Source of the DNA: Deltaproteobacteria bacterium
Lineage (GTDB): Bacteria; Desulfobacterota; DSM-4660; Desulfatiglandales; B25-G16
Length of the DNA stretch: 6,471 nt
Assembly: GCA_020348625.1 (NCBI GenBank)
Contig: CP070752.1
Span: forward strand, 21,511-27,981
Reading direction: 5' to 3'
The position numbers were made by a program, and so were the translations under genes. Below the pieces are notes generated by a model. That model had not been told where the DNA came from, did not search any database, and worked only from the letters and a program-made list of their open reading frames with translations. Positions 1 to 5,886 of this stretch are shown here, piece after piece. The stretch's first letter is position 1, and every line of letters starts with the position of its first letter.

Positions 1-206
1 CCTTTCAGAAGGACGCATGGAATGGCCTCCGTTCAGTTAATAATCCTGAATACAGCATTGAACTGGCAAAGACAGGCAAACTGAGAGGCGCTTTAAATGG
101 TTTGCCCCACATAGCTTTGTTGGGGGTTCCACCAACCCGGTTGGTGGGGCCTGCCCGGAAAGTCCTGCACCAAGTGCTTATTGAGGAAGGTTATAGCCTT
201 CAATAG
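1..206 (+). CDS. C-terminal fragment of an unidentified protein (5' end outside window)
   Basis: An open frame enters from the left edge (first complete codon at 3) and runs 67 codons to TAG at 204-206. The peptide looks protein-like: it contains NNPEYSIELAKTGKLRGAL, then a hydrophobic piece PHIALLGVPP, and ends VLIEEGYSLQ. The order 'short hydrophobic helix ending in LLG, proline-rich turn, amphipathic helix, C-terminus' loosely recalls the tail of dihydrodipicolinate synthase/N-acetylneuraminate lyase-type TIM barrels. That is a weak impression and I do not assign the family. No start codon is needed because the gene continues upstream of the window. A strong GC-rich inverted repeat (125-151) lies inside this frame. 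The frame continues past its stop into the stop-interrupted 53-bp repeat at 218-270, so the gene may have a damaged 3' end. Confidence 0.45.
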   Translation, partial: FQKDAWNGLRSVNNPEYSIELAKTGKLRGALNGLPHIALLGVPPTRLVGPARKVLHQVLIEEGYSLQ

Positions 207-217
207 TCAATCAAGTG

Positions 218-270
218 TGAATTCCGGGACGTTGTTGATTTTGTTGAATAACTCAAGACAGCAAGGCAAT
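218..270 (+). repeat. 53-bp dispersed repeat, copy 1 (decayed antitoxin-tail-like)
   Basis: This matches 1151-1203 in the same orientation at 47 of 53 positions without gaps; the last 43 bases (228-270) match at 39. In the frame that is coding in copy 2, this copy reads EFRDVVDFVE, then TAA, then LKTARQ. A stop therefore interrupts it where copy 2 has a tyrosine codon. The core GGGACGTTGTTGA also recurs once more at about 2393-2405. Confidence 0.7.
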
Positions 271-294
271 ATAGAACAAAAGGGGGGGTCAGAC

Positions 295-329
295 CCGCCA
301 CTCCGCCACTCCGCCACAAAGACGGCGGA
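295..329. repeat. 8-bp tandem repeat overlapping a small hairpin
   Basis: The unit CCGCCACT occurs at 295-302 and 303-310, followed by a third partial unit (CCGCCAC) at 311-317. TCCGCC at 310-315 pairs perfectly with GGCGGA at 324-329 around an 8-base loop. A short palindrome GGGTC-A-GACCC lies just before it. No T-tract follows, so this is not a convincing terminator. Confidence 0.6.
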
Positions 330-671
330 CAGGCCCTCAACTGAGAATTTCCCTTCCCCTGTGCGCTCAGCACATCTTTGTTCCAATCAAAACAACCTCC
401 ACGTCAAAGCATTTGCGTCAAACCTTTTCATCTTGACTTAAAATAGTGGACTATTCAGTAGGTTTTCTGCATAGTTACTTACCGTGAAAATAGGGCCAAA
501 TCCGCTCTTAACTCTTACCAGAGATTCAAGACCAGGCGCTAAAGAGAATGGGACATTGAATCGTGAATCTTCACACCCCTATGAGCCAGGCACATACTAG
601 TTCCAAAAAATATCCCTTCCTAGATTGGCTGGTTAAGCGGTGGGCTTGAAAGCTTTAAGAGAGGCCATGAT

Positions 672-968
672 ATGCTTAAAAAACTTGCAACAAGGCTCTT
701 TGGTGAAGGTCCCTCCGGGCGATCGGAAAAGGGTTTCTTTCTGATTGTCCGCTGTAGTGGGTGCGGTGAGGAATTCAACCTTTTCATCAATAAATCGACT
801 GATCTTTCCCAGAATTTTGATGAGCAGGGTGGTGTGACCTACCTCTTGAACAAGGAGATTATTGGCAGTCGCTGCAGAAAGTTGATCCATGTAAAGATGG
901 AATTCGATGGGGCCAGGAATCTGGTATCAAGAGAGATCGAGAATGGAGAGTTTATTGATGGGGATTGA
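672..968 (+). CDS. Small conserved hypothetical protein with CxxC and a third Cys/His pair
   Basis: This encodes 98 residues with no signal peptide or membrane segment, so it is probably cytosolic. A purine-rich ribosome binding site (AAGAGAGG, 657-664) sits 7 bases before the ATG, which fixes the start over the out-of-frame ATG at 667. After a basic N-terminus (MLKKLATRLF), beta-strand-like segments surround C28-x2-C31 (VRCSGCGEEFNLFIN). C68 and H73 (SRCRKLIH) follow, then a conserved-looking SREIENGEFI end. C28, C31, C68 and H73 could form one zinc site, as in minimal zinc ribbons; that is inference. The style matches small uncharacterised proteins that I associate with deltaproteobacteria, but I cannot name a family or function. 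It stands alone: the flanking DNA is non-coding, and a 6-bp inverted repeat after the stop (974-979 with 993-998) lacks a T-run. Confidence 0.82.
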   Translation: MLKKLATRLFGEGPSGRSEKGFFLIVRCSGCGEEFNLFINKSTDLSQNFDEQGGVTYLLNKEIIGSRCRKLIHVKMEFDGARNLVSREIENGEFIDGD

Positions 969-1106
969 GGAGGGGCAAGTCTTCTCGTGGCTCTTGCCAA
1001 GCCATCTTACCACAAGGTGCTGTCCAGGCATTAAGTTCATAGCGTTCAATCTTTTGATTTGATAGAATCTCCCCGATGTAATTCCGGAATATATCATTCA
1101 GAAGGA

Positions 1107-1205
1107 GTGGGTCGGCCTGTCAATCTTGAGAGAATTACCGTGACTGCGAATGAAATCCAGGACATTGTTGATTTTGTTGAATACCTCAAAACATCAAGGC
1201 AATGA
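1107..1205 (+). pseudogene. Remnant or tail of a small antitoxin-like ORF
   Basis: From a possible GTG at 1107, this frame reads 32 codons to TGA at 1203-1205. It ends in an acidic/hydrophobic helix, ANEIQDIVDFVEYLKTSRQ. Helices of the form 'EIQxIVDFVExLKxxR' are typical of the C-terminal part of small DUF2281-type antitoxins and related proteins. The frame is open back to about 1035, but there is no ATG, no recognisable N-terminal domain and no toxin gene beside it. A purine stretch GAAGGAG (1101-1107) abuts the GTG too closely to serve as its ribosome binding site. I read it as a leftover gene tail rather than a working gene. The last part (1151-1203) is the better-preserved copy of the 53-bp repeat also found at 218-270. 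Confidence 0.4.
1151..1203 (+). repeat. 53-bp dispersed repeat, copy 2
   Basis: This aligns without gaps to 218-270 with 6 mismatches. The differences fall at all three codon positions of the EIQDIVDFVEYLK frame, and one creates a stop in copy 1. The copies are therefore not evolving under constraint as two working genes. Confidence 0.7.
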
Positions 1206-1236
1206 AAGAATAAGAAGGGAGGCGGCGACCGGGTTA

Positions 1237-2319
1237 TCATTGGGGAATCATGCTAATCTGTCCGATATCCATGATGATAAACCGGGAAGGATCAAGGTTC
1301 TTCTCCTGAATAACTCTCTTAAGATCAAGGGCAGGATAACCGGGGGGATTGTCCCCGAGATTGAAGGCTCCCCATTGGGTTGGAATGAAATACTTTGCTC
1401 CCAGGTCCCTGAAGGCATCAACCACCTCTTGCGCGTTCATATGCGCATAATGCATGAACCACCGGGGATGGTAGGCAGTGATGGGCAGGAGAGCATAGCC
1501 GATGTTCGTAAAGTACCTGCCTATTTCCCTATAGCCCACAAAATAACCGCTGTCCCCGCCAAAATAGATCTTTGTCTCGGGGGTGATCAACATATAACTT
1601 GCCCAAAGAGTGCTGTTCACACCCTGCCCAATACGCCTGGACCAGTGCTGTGCCGGTAGACAGACAAGTTTTACATTTCCCTTGAGATCAATGCTCTCCC
1701 ACCAGTCAAGCTCCCTTACATCATAATTGTGGATAGAGGCAACATACTCCTTGAGGCCTCGAGGCACGACTATACGGGATTTTTCGGGCAAAGAACGGAT
1801 GCTTTCCACATCCAAGTGGTCGTAGTGGTTATGGGAAATGATCACGTTTACTCTATCCGTGAGCTCCTTAAGCTCATCGGCGGTAATGGCCGGTGGAGTG
1901 ACCCGCTTGGGGATAAACGCTCTTTTCGAAAACATGGGGTCAGTGAGCCAGTATTCCCCCCGGATGCGCATGAGGAAGGTACCGTGCCCGACCCAGCTGA
2001 TGAAATCCACATCGGGTAGGGCTTTGATCCGATCACTCAGGTGAGGAACAACAGTCGCTTTGAATGCCCTTTCTTCATCTGTATAGGGGCCCTTTCTTGA
2101 CAGTCTCCATTTTAGAAGCTCCAAAAACCTCCCGCTTTCTATGGGCATCCAAGGATTGAAGTATTTTCCGTCTTTGAAATGGGGCGCATAGAGTTTTTCA
2201 ACACTTTGTGTTTCCAGATCCCTGCGCCACTGTGCTTCATCAAAAGGAGCAGGGTTACCTCCACAGGACGACAGTGATATGGTGAACAATACGACCAGTA
2301 TATATCTACGTAGCTTCAT
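1237..2319 (-). CDS. MBL-fold metal-dependent hydrolase, NAPE-PLD/UlaG-like, lipoprotein
   Basis: This encodes 360 residues, a usual length for the family. The N-terminus is a lipoprotein signal: MKLRR, a hydrophobic core, then lipobox LSSC with C19. Mature position +2 is Gly, which suggests an outer-membrane anchor if the E. coli sorting rule applies. The domain follows with KYFNPW (52-57), WVGHGTFL (109-116), DPMF (127-130), the HxHxDH metal motif H163-N-H165-Y-D167-H168, H225 in AQHWS, D256 in GGDSGY, and H293 in HMNAQE. At the usual last ligand of the NAPE-PLD type (HWGTF) this protein has TQWGAF, with Gln315. The family cleaves phosphodiester or lactone-type bonds; the substrate here is unknown. 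The start is supported by GAGG about 11 bases upstream and by the signal peptide. It ends in TGA-TAA. It is monocistronic, with no neighbour on its strand. Confidence 0.9.
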   Translation of the reverse strand: MKLRRYILVVLFTISLSSCGGNPAPFDEAQWRRDLETQSVEKLYAPHFKDGKYFNPWMPIESGRFLELLKWRLSRKGPYTDEERAFKATVVPHLSDRIKALPDVDFISWVGHGTFLMRIRGEYWLTDPMFSKRAFIPKRVTPPAITADELKELTDRVNVIISHNHYDHLDVESIRSLPEKSRIVVPRGLKEYVASIHNYDVRELDWWESIDLKGNVKLVCLPAQHWSRRIGQGVNSTLWASYMLITPETKIYFGGDSGYFVGYREIGRYFTNIGYALLPITAYHPRWFMHYAHMNAQEVVDAFRDLGAKYFIPTQWGAFNLGDNPPGYPALDLKRVIQEKNLDPSRFIIMDIGQISMIPQ

Positions 2320-2355
2320 ACGTTTCAGGCCCTCATGCTGATTTCCAAGTGTATA

Positions 2356-2384
2356 AACATAATACTCCTACGATCTCGAATCAA
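2356..2384 (-). promoter_or_regulatory. Candidate sigma-70 promoter for the MBL lipoprotein
   Basis: Read on the minus strand, TTGATT (2379-2384) and TATGTT (2356-2361) are separated by 17 bases, each matching 4 of 6 consensus positions. The -10 element ends 36 bases before the ATG. Position and spacing fit; the elements themselves are only moderate. Confidence 0.35.
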
Positions 2385-2438
2385 GAGGGGAGGGACGTTG
2401 TTGACCCCGGTTAAATAAAATCAATGACAATGTAACTA

Positions 2439-2453
2439 AAGGGGGACCCCCTT
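2439..2453. repeat. Short perfect GC hairpin
   Basis: AAGGGGG at 2439-2445 and CCCCCTT at 2447-2453 are perfect inverted repeats around one base (in practice a 6-bp stem with a 3-base loop). A-run rather than T-run DNA follows on the plus strand, so there is no good support for a terminator in either direction. Confidence 0.45.
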
Positions 2454-2528
2454 AAAAAACTAAGTTGCGGAAGTGAGCCGCAGTAAATCTTAACTTTTGA
2501 CGTTTTCCGGGATCAAACCCTTCCTTTT

Positions 2529-2575
2529 GCCAGAATAAGCAATTCAGCATTCAGCAATCAGCTCTCAGCTTCCTT
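2529..2575 (+). repeat. 47-bp dispersed repeat, copy A (ATTCAGC..ATCAGCTCTCAGC type)
   Basis: This matches 6278-6324 at 42 of 47 positions without gaps and in the same orientation. The right half, from GCATTCAGC to CAGCTTCCTT, is almost identical. A more diverged, inverted version of the same right half lies at 4210-4238. The copies share a short quasi-periodic motif (TCAGC every 7-8 bases), as in simple dispersed intergenic repeats. All copies are outside the genes. Confidence 0.75.
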
Positions 2576-2796
2576 TACTAAAGGAAATCTATAATAAAAT
2601 CCAGATCATAACGTCCATAAGCTATGGCAAGAATTGACAAATGGGGCTATTGATGACAAAGTTGGAAAACCATGGCCATCACCTCTGCAAGACCATGGGG
2701 ATGTCGCGGGCTGTCGAAACATATGGGTTGCCAGAGTCAGAGAGAGGCATTTTGGGGTTCATTAAGAGGAACACTGGAGGTCGAAGAGGAGGCAAG

Positions 2797-4029
2797 GTGA
2801 GAAAGGCTCTCTCAGTTACAATCTCTTGTTTTGCAATAACAGGTCTTCTTGGCTGTGGCCACCTGAACCAGGCCAGAACTTACATGGAATGGGATTGGGC
2901 GCAAGACGTGAGCGTGAAAAGGATACTGGTAGTCCCCCTCTCTTTTCCGGGCACATTCTTCGTCAAGGGCTCCGACAAGATCGAGCAGCGTTTTGCGGGA
3001 GAGCTCCCCAAATATATCAGGGAATTGTCGTACGGCCGGGTGCGGGTTGATGTTGAGATCACGCCATGGATGGAGATGCCGAAACCAGTCTCACAATACT
3101 CTCTATCAAGTTGGCGTATACAAGCTTGGAGCAGTGAAGATCAGAGAAGACGTCAGGCCATTGTTCAGGATGCGGCGGCCATCATTGACAAGAGGTATGA
3201 TGTTTCCGCATATGATGGGCTTTTTCTGGTCGTTGGGGCGAGTTTACAGGCTTTTGGCAGGAACGGATATCTCGCTCGAACTCTGTGGGGATTTTTTAGG
3301 ACCGTGACGCCAAGCCTGAAAGTGGTACCGCCTACAGACGTTCATATCCAGGACTGCCCTTTCCCAAGCCTGGCCTATGCCCTTCCCAAAATCCTGGGAG
3401 GTTACAAGAACCGTAAATCTGTCGCTCCCACCTTGTATGATTATGGTGCCCAAAGCAGGCCAGGCTTTCATGGGTATGCGAATGAACTCCTAAGGAAACG
3501 TGGCGGGCATGAGTACTTTTCCATCTATGTAGGGCCTTGGGATATTTTATCTCAACATGGTATCAAAACCATGTGGGGATTTATGCCTCAGGGGATGACA
3601 TCCTTCACGAAAATACGACTGGGCTGGATCCGACCAGAGCAAGTTATAACCGTGAGAGAAGGGAAAACCATCGAGGTTCTTCTAGCTCCGCTGTGGAAAG
3701 GGGATGCGGAAACCCTCGCCGTGCGCATTCCCGTCAATGACCACCTCTATTACTTAGTCGAAAACCGCCAACGTGTGGGTGTGGACCGGCATTTGCCCTC
3801 AGAAGGTGTGCTTATTCTCCAAGTTGACGAGAACATTCCTGAATCAGCTGGCCCGGTGAGGGTAATGAATGCGCATCCTAGAACGCCTTATTTTAAGAAG
3901 GCACCTTTTCAGGTGGGTGAGAAATATGAGAACCGTGAGCACGGGATAGCGGTGACTGTTCTCAGCAAGGCGGGAGATCAGTACTTGTTGGAGATAGTAA
4001 AAAGAAGGGGGCGTTCTGAAAGTAGTTAA
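2797..4029 (+). CDS. M6-metalloprotease-like lipoprotein lacking the HExxH site
   Basis: I choose the GTG at 2797 (410 residues) because GGAGG (2788-2792) lies 4 bases before it and the product begins with a textbook lipoprotein signal: M-RK, hydrophobic core, lipobox LLGC with C20, and Gly at +2 (outer membrane likely). The mature part follows the M6 (immune inhibitor A-like) order: a strand KRILVVPLSF, ELPKYIRELSYGRVRVDVEITPW (helix and 'SYG' strand), YDVSAYDGLFLVVGA, a PTLYDYG segment, VGPWDILSQHG, and TSFTKIRLGWI, then a beta-rich C-terminal part. Where M6 proteases carry HExxH directly before LG..LYD, this protein reads Y194-A-L-P-K198 before ILGG. Both zinc histidines and the catalytic glutamate are therefore absent. 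It is probably a non-catalytic, cell-envelope member of the family; binding or structural roles are inference. It stands alone, with a double TAA stop, 11 bases before the 25-bp repeat. Confidence 0.8.
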   Translation: MRKALSVTISCFAITGLLGCGHLNQARTYMEWDWAQDVSVKRILVVPLSFPGTFFVKGSDKIEQRFAGELPKYIRELSYGRVRVDVEITPWMEMPKPVSQYSLSSWRIQAWSSEDQRRRQAIVQDAAAIIDKRYDVSAYDGLFLVVGASLQAFGRNGYLARTLWGFFRTVTPSLKVVPPTDVHIQDCPFPSLAYALPKILGGYKNRKSVAPTLYDYGAQSRPGFHGYANELLRKRGGHEYFSIYVGPWDILSQHGIKTMWGFMPQGMTSFTKIRLGWIRPEQVITVREGKTIEVLLAPLWKGDAETLAVRIPVNDHLYYLVENRQRVGVDRHLPSEGVLILQVDENIPESAGPVRVMNAHPRTPYFKKAPFQVGEKYENREHGIAVTVLSKAGDQYLLEIVKRRGRSESS

Positions 4030-4040
4030 TAAATGTACTC

Positions 4041-4065
4041 GGACGGGCATAAATAAGTAAATAAC
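4041..4065 (+). repeat. 25-bp direct repeat with stops in three frames, copy 1
   Basis: This is exactly identical to 6181-6205 and the match ends sharply on both sides. It begins GGACGGGCA and continues as TAAATAAGTAAATAA plus C. The four TAA triplets are spaced 4 bases apart (4050, 4054, 4058, 4062), giving stops in all three forward frames and none on the reverse strand. Here it lies just after the M6-like gene. It is followed by an imperfect inverted repeat (about 4062-4091, GAAGG with CCTTC) that is not present after copy 2. Confidence 0.85.
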
Positions 4066-4622
4066 GAAGGAATTGGCGGCCTTCATTCGTCACAACCTTA
4101 GATGGGCACGTTTTTCTAAAAGCAAAATAGGCTCGAAAACGAAGGGTTCCACCGTCGTCACAGACAGTGATTGGAGTAGTAAGGGCACAAGGCGAAGGGC
4201 TCAAGGCGCAAGGAAGCTCATAGCTGATAGCTCAAAGCAAGAATAGAAGCCAGGGATCAAAGGGAAAAGAAGGTCAAAGCGAGAAGAAGATCGAAGCTAA
4301 TAGCGCAAGGCGATCAAACCTAATCAGACCAAGAGGAAGGTAAATGCTACAGGCAGATATAATAATCCAAAGAAGCGTTAGTCGCGTCTGGGTTAGACTC
4401 TAGACAGTGTAGGTTGTAACCTGGCTGAGGGAAGCATGGCCTAATGCTTGGGAAATATATCCAGAAATCTGCCAACCTGCGAACGGACAAAGGTCGTGAC
4501 CGCTACCCGCAAGTGACACTACATCGCGCTCCACACAAGCCTTTTCTGCTGCTTTGCATACTATTCGACTGAAAACTTGGAATAAACATGAGGACCTCAG
4601 CGGCGGCAGTCGAGGGTTGGAT
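4066..4622. other. Non-coding repeat-littered stretch
   Basis: I find no gene in these 557 bases. The stretch contains an inverted, diverged part of the 47-bp repeat (4210-4238), three scattered CAAGGCG motifs (4189-4195, 4202-4208, about 4307-4313) in purine-rich DNA, a 12-base palindrome AGGTT-GT-AACCT (4411-4422), and a 6-bp hairpin AAGCAT/ATGCTT (4432-4437 with 4444-4449). None is followed by a T-run in the direction needed to terminate either flanking gene. Confidence 0.5.
4210..4238 (-). repeat. Diverged, inverted part of the 47-bp dispersed repeat
   Basis: The plus strand reads AAGGAAGCTCATAGCTGATA and continues. It matches the reverse complement of the right part of copy A at 24 of 29 positions. 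It sits in the purine-rich non-coding stretch. Confidence 0.5.
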
Positions 4623-5747
4623 TTACTTCCTCAACATTCGTTCTAACATCCCGCCGACCACGGTGCACTCGAGCCCAAAAGGTAGGTATCCCGCGTACCC
4701 CAAAATCGGCATTTCAAAGATCTGGAAGCGGTGCACAAACGGTATGCTGTATTCCCATTTGGCGAGGCTGAGATAATTCCACATCTCCCAAAACACTCCG
4801 CAAATTAAGGCGGCCAATGCCGAAGAAACAACAATACGCCAATCTCCGGCGCGCATTTCGTCAATAATAGTCTGCTCTCCCAGTAAAGTCTGCAAACAAA
4901 TGATAATCAACAGCGGAGATACCCAAAGCAGAGGAAACAAATAATTCGGCCACACGCCGATTCCGGATAAACCCATGGCCGATATCACCAGAACACCGGT
5001 GGCGATCGATCTGGGGTGGTGAAGGGTAAAGGCATTTAAACTACCATATCGTTGATGGACCCAACGGGTCGAAAAAAGCCATTGCCGAGTACTCAAAACC
5101 GCCGGCAATACCGTTGAAAAGGGCAGGGTCGCATACCAAAAATATTCCTGGGAACTAAAGTCAGGGATGATGTAGTACCAGTTTTGAACAAAGCGGTTTA
5201 AGTACTCAAAAAACCACCAAAATGCGGCACTCATCGGAAAAAGCAGTAAAAAAAAGCCTGGACGGTCGGTCATCAGACAGCGGCCGGACTGGTAACAACT
5301 CGTGGCATTTATCACCAGGATAAATGACAACCACAGCGGGGTGAAAGTGAAGGGCTGAAGTTCAGCAAACCATGGAAAGCGTGACCACGCCACAATCCAA
5401 AATATGACACCGGTCAGCACGCCCAGCCAACCCCACCACGGGAATGTCTTGTGGCTGGAAATGGCGTTGCCATCATTCGGATTTGGTCGAAGCGCCTTCA
5501 CAACTAATGGCACATCAACCGCCAGAATGAACAGTGCAAAAGCCGCAAAAGCAATCCATGAAAACGGTGCGTGCTGGACGTACTGGGTTTTCGGTGGAAA
5601 TTCTAAATACCTAGAAATCGGATTTCCGGCCAGAAATACGCCGAGCAAGGGTAGGCCCAGCAGCATACTTGCCAAGATAGTGAACTTCAACAAAAAGCTT
5701 CTTATGCCTGACACATTTCCCCCCCAAAGATCCTCAATCCTTTCCAT
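4623..5747 (-). CDS. Polytopic integral membrane protein of unknown function
   Basis: From the ATG at 5747 this is 374 residues with about ten hydrophobic segments. In the longer 415-residue numbering they lie at about 62-80, 104-125, 148-166, 178-192, 205-222, 245-260, 288-306, 311-330, 346-362 and 388-406. It is very rich in Trp and Phe. Possibly conserved spots are RPGFFLLLFP, FFEYLNRFVQNWYY, FWEMWNYLSLAKWEY and the C-terminal GYAGYLPFGLEC, where Glu and Asn lie inside or next to membrane helices. I do not recognise a characterised family. A start at 5870 (415 residues) is possible, but it would leave only 16 bases to the divergent gene at 5887 and would place the best promoter inside the coding region. 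Neither start has a good ribosome binding site; an AAGGAG at 5775-5780 serves an ATG in another frame. Nothing on its strand accompanies it. Confidence 0.8.
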   Translation of the reverse strand: MERIEDLWGGNVSGIRSFLLKFTILASMLLGLPLLGVFLAGNPISRYLEFPPKTQYVQHAPFSWIAFAAFALFILAVDVPLVVKALRPNPNDGNAISSHKTFPWWGWLGVLTGVIFWIVAWSRFPWFAELQPFTFTPLWLSFILVINATSCYQSGRCLMTDRPGFFLLLFPMSAAFWWFFEYLNRFVQNWYYIIPDFSSQEYFWYATLPFSTVLPAVLSTRQWLFSTRWVHQRYGSLNAFTLHHPRSIATGVLVISAMGLSGIGVWPNYLFPLLWVSPLLIIICLQTLLGEQTIIDEMRAGDWRIVVSSALAALICGVFWEMWNYLSLAKWEYSIPFVHRFQIFEMPILGYAGYLPFGLECTVVGGMLERMLRK

Positions 5748-5791
5748 TCTAGCGTCGATACTTGTAACGTCATACTCCTTTCTAAAACTCT

Positions 5792-5821
5792 TTGAATTGT
5801 AATTAGACCAAATGCTATCAT
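5792..5821 (+). promoter_or_regulatory. Candidate promoter for the MMPL/RND gene fragment
   Basis: TTGAAT (5792-5797) and TATCAT (5816-5821) are spaced 18 bases apart, with TG at 5813-5814 giving an extended -10 (TGCTATCAT). The ATG follows 65 bases later. Its -10 overlaps that of the candidate opposite promoter, so the two would compete. Confidence 0.35.
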
Positions 5822-5847
5822 ATAAGAAAAATACAAATAATTTACAA
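5819..5847 (-). promoter_or_regulatory. Candidate promoter for the membrane protein gene
   Basis: On the minus strand, TTGTAA (5842-5847) and TATATG (5819-5824; TATGAT two bases further on) are spaced 17 bases apart in AT-rich DNA. Transcription starting near 5812 would exclude the ATG at 5870 and fits the ATG at 5747. Confidence 0.35.
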
Positions 5848-5886
5848 TAGTTTTGGATATCAATGGGCATTCACAAAATATGAGAT

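Larger units (their letters stand above)
207..671. other. Gene-poor spacer with repeats
   Basis: I see no convincing gene in this 465-base stretch. An open frame on the plus strand from 181 to 441 has low-complexity, frame-shadow composition and no ribosome binding site. The stretch holds the first 53-bp repeat copy (218-270), a run of seven G (282-288), the 8-mer tandem repeat with hairpin (295-329), and AT-richer DNA leading to the small gene at 672. A weak promoter-like pair, TTGAAT at 556-561 and TATGAG at 580-585 (18-base spacing, each matching 4 of 6 consensus positions), is the best candidate for driving that gene. Confidence 0.5.
2320..2796. other. Divergent spacer between the two lipoprotein genes
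   Basis: These 477 bases separate the divergent MBL and M6-like genes. They hold the candidate minus-strand promoter, a short GC hairpin (2439-2453), one copy of the 47-bp repeat (2529-2575) overlapping a 7-bp stem TTCCTTT/AAAGGAA (2570-2586), and a perfect TATAAT at 2590-2595 without a good -35 partner. The M6-like frame is open back to an ATG at 2641, but those extra 52 codons precede a typical signal peptide and have no ribosome binding site, so I treat them as untranslated. Confidence 0.5.

Noticed and set aside
125..151. Strong GC-rich hairpin (12-bp stem with two G-T pairs, 3-base loop) as a terminator
   Set aside because: It lies inside the open frame that ends at 206 and has no T-run after it; the symmetry probably comes from the codons for PPTRLVG.
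295..317. CRISPR-like array
   Set aside because: The 8-bp units are contiguous with no spacers and there are no cas genes in the window.
181..441. 86-codon plus-strand frame
   Set aside because: It starts with TTG without a ribosome binding site, covers the 53-bp repeat in a different frame and the 8-mer tandem repeat, and has no domain-like composition.
974..998. Terminator after the small CxxC gene
   Set aside because: The GGCAAG/CTTGCC stem is only 6 bp with a 13-base loop and no T-run.
2641..2796. Upstream extension of the M6-like protein to the ATG at 2641 (52 extra residues)
   Set aside because: No ribosome binding site there, and it would bury a standard lipoprotein signal peptide 52 residues deep; GTG at 2797 has GGAGG just before it.
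3844..4204. Two minus-strand frames of 80 codons around the end of the M6-like gene
   Set aside because: They are shadows of the M6-like gene and of the 25-bp repeat, which lacks stops on the reverse strand; no ribosome binding sites.
5748..5870. Longer start of the membrane protein at 5870
   Set aside because: No ribosome binding site, very AT-rich, leaves 16 bases to the divergent gene and contains the best promoter candidate; kept only as an alternative.
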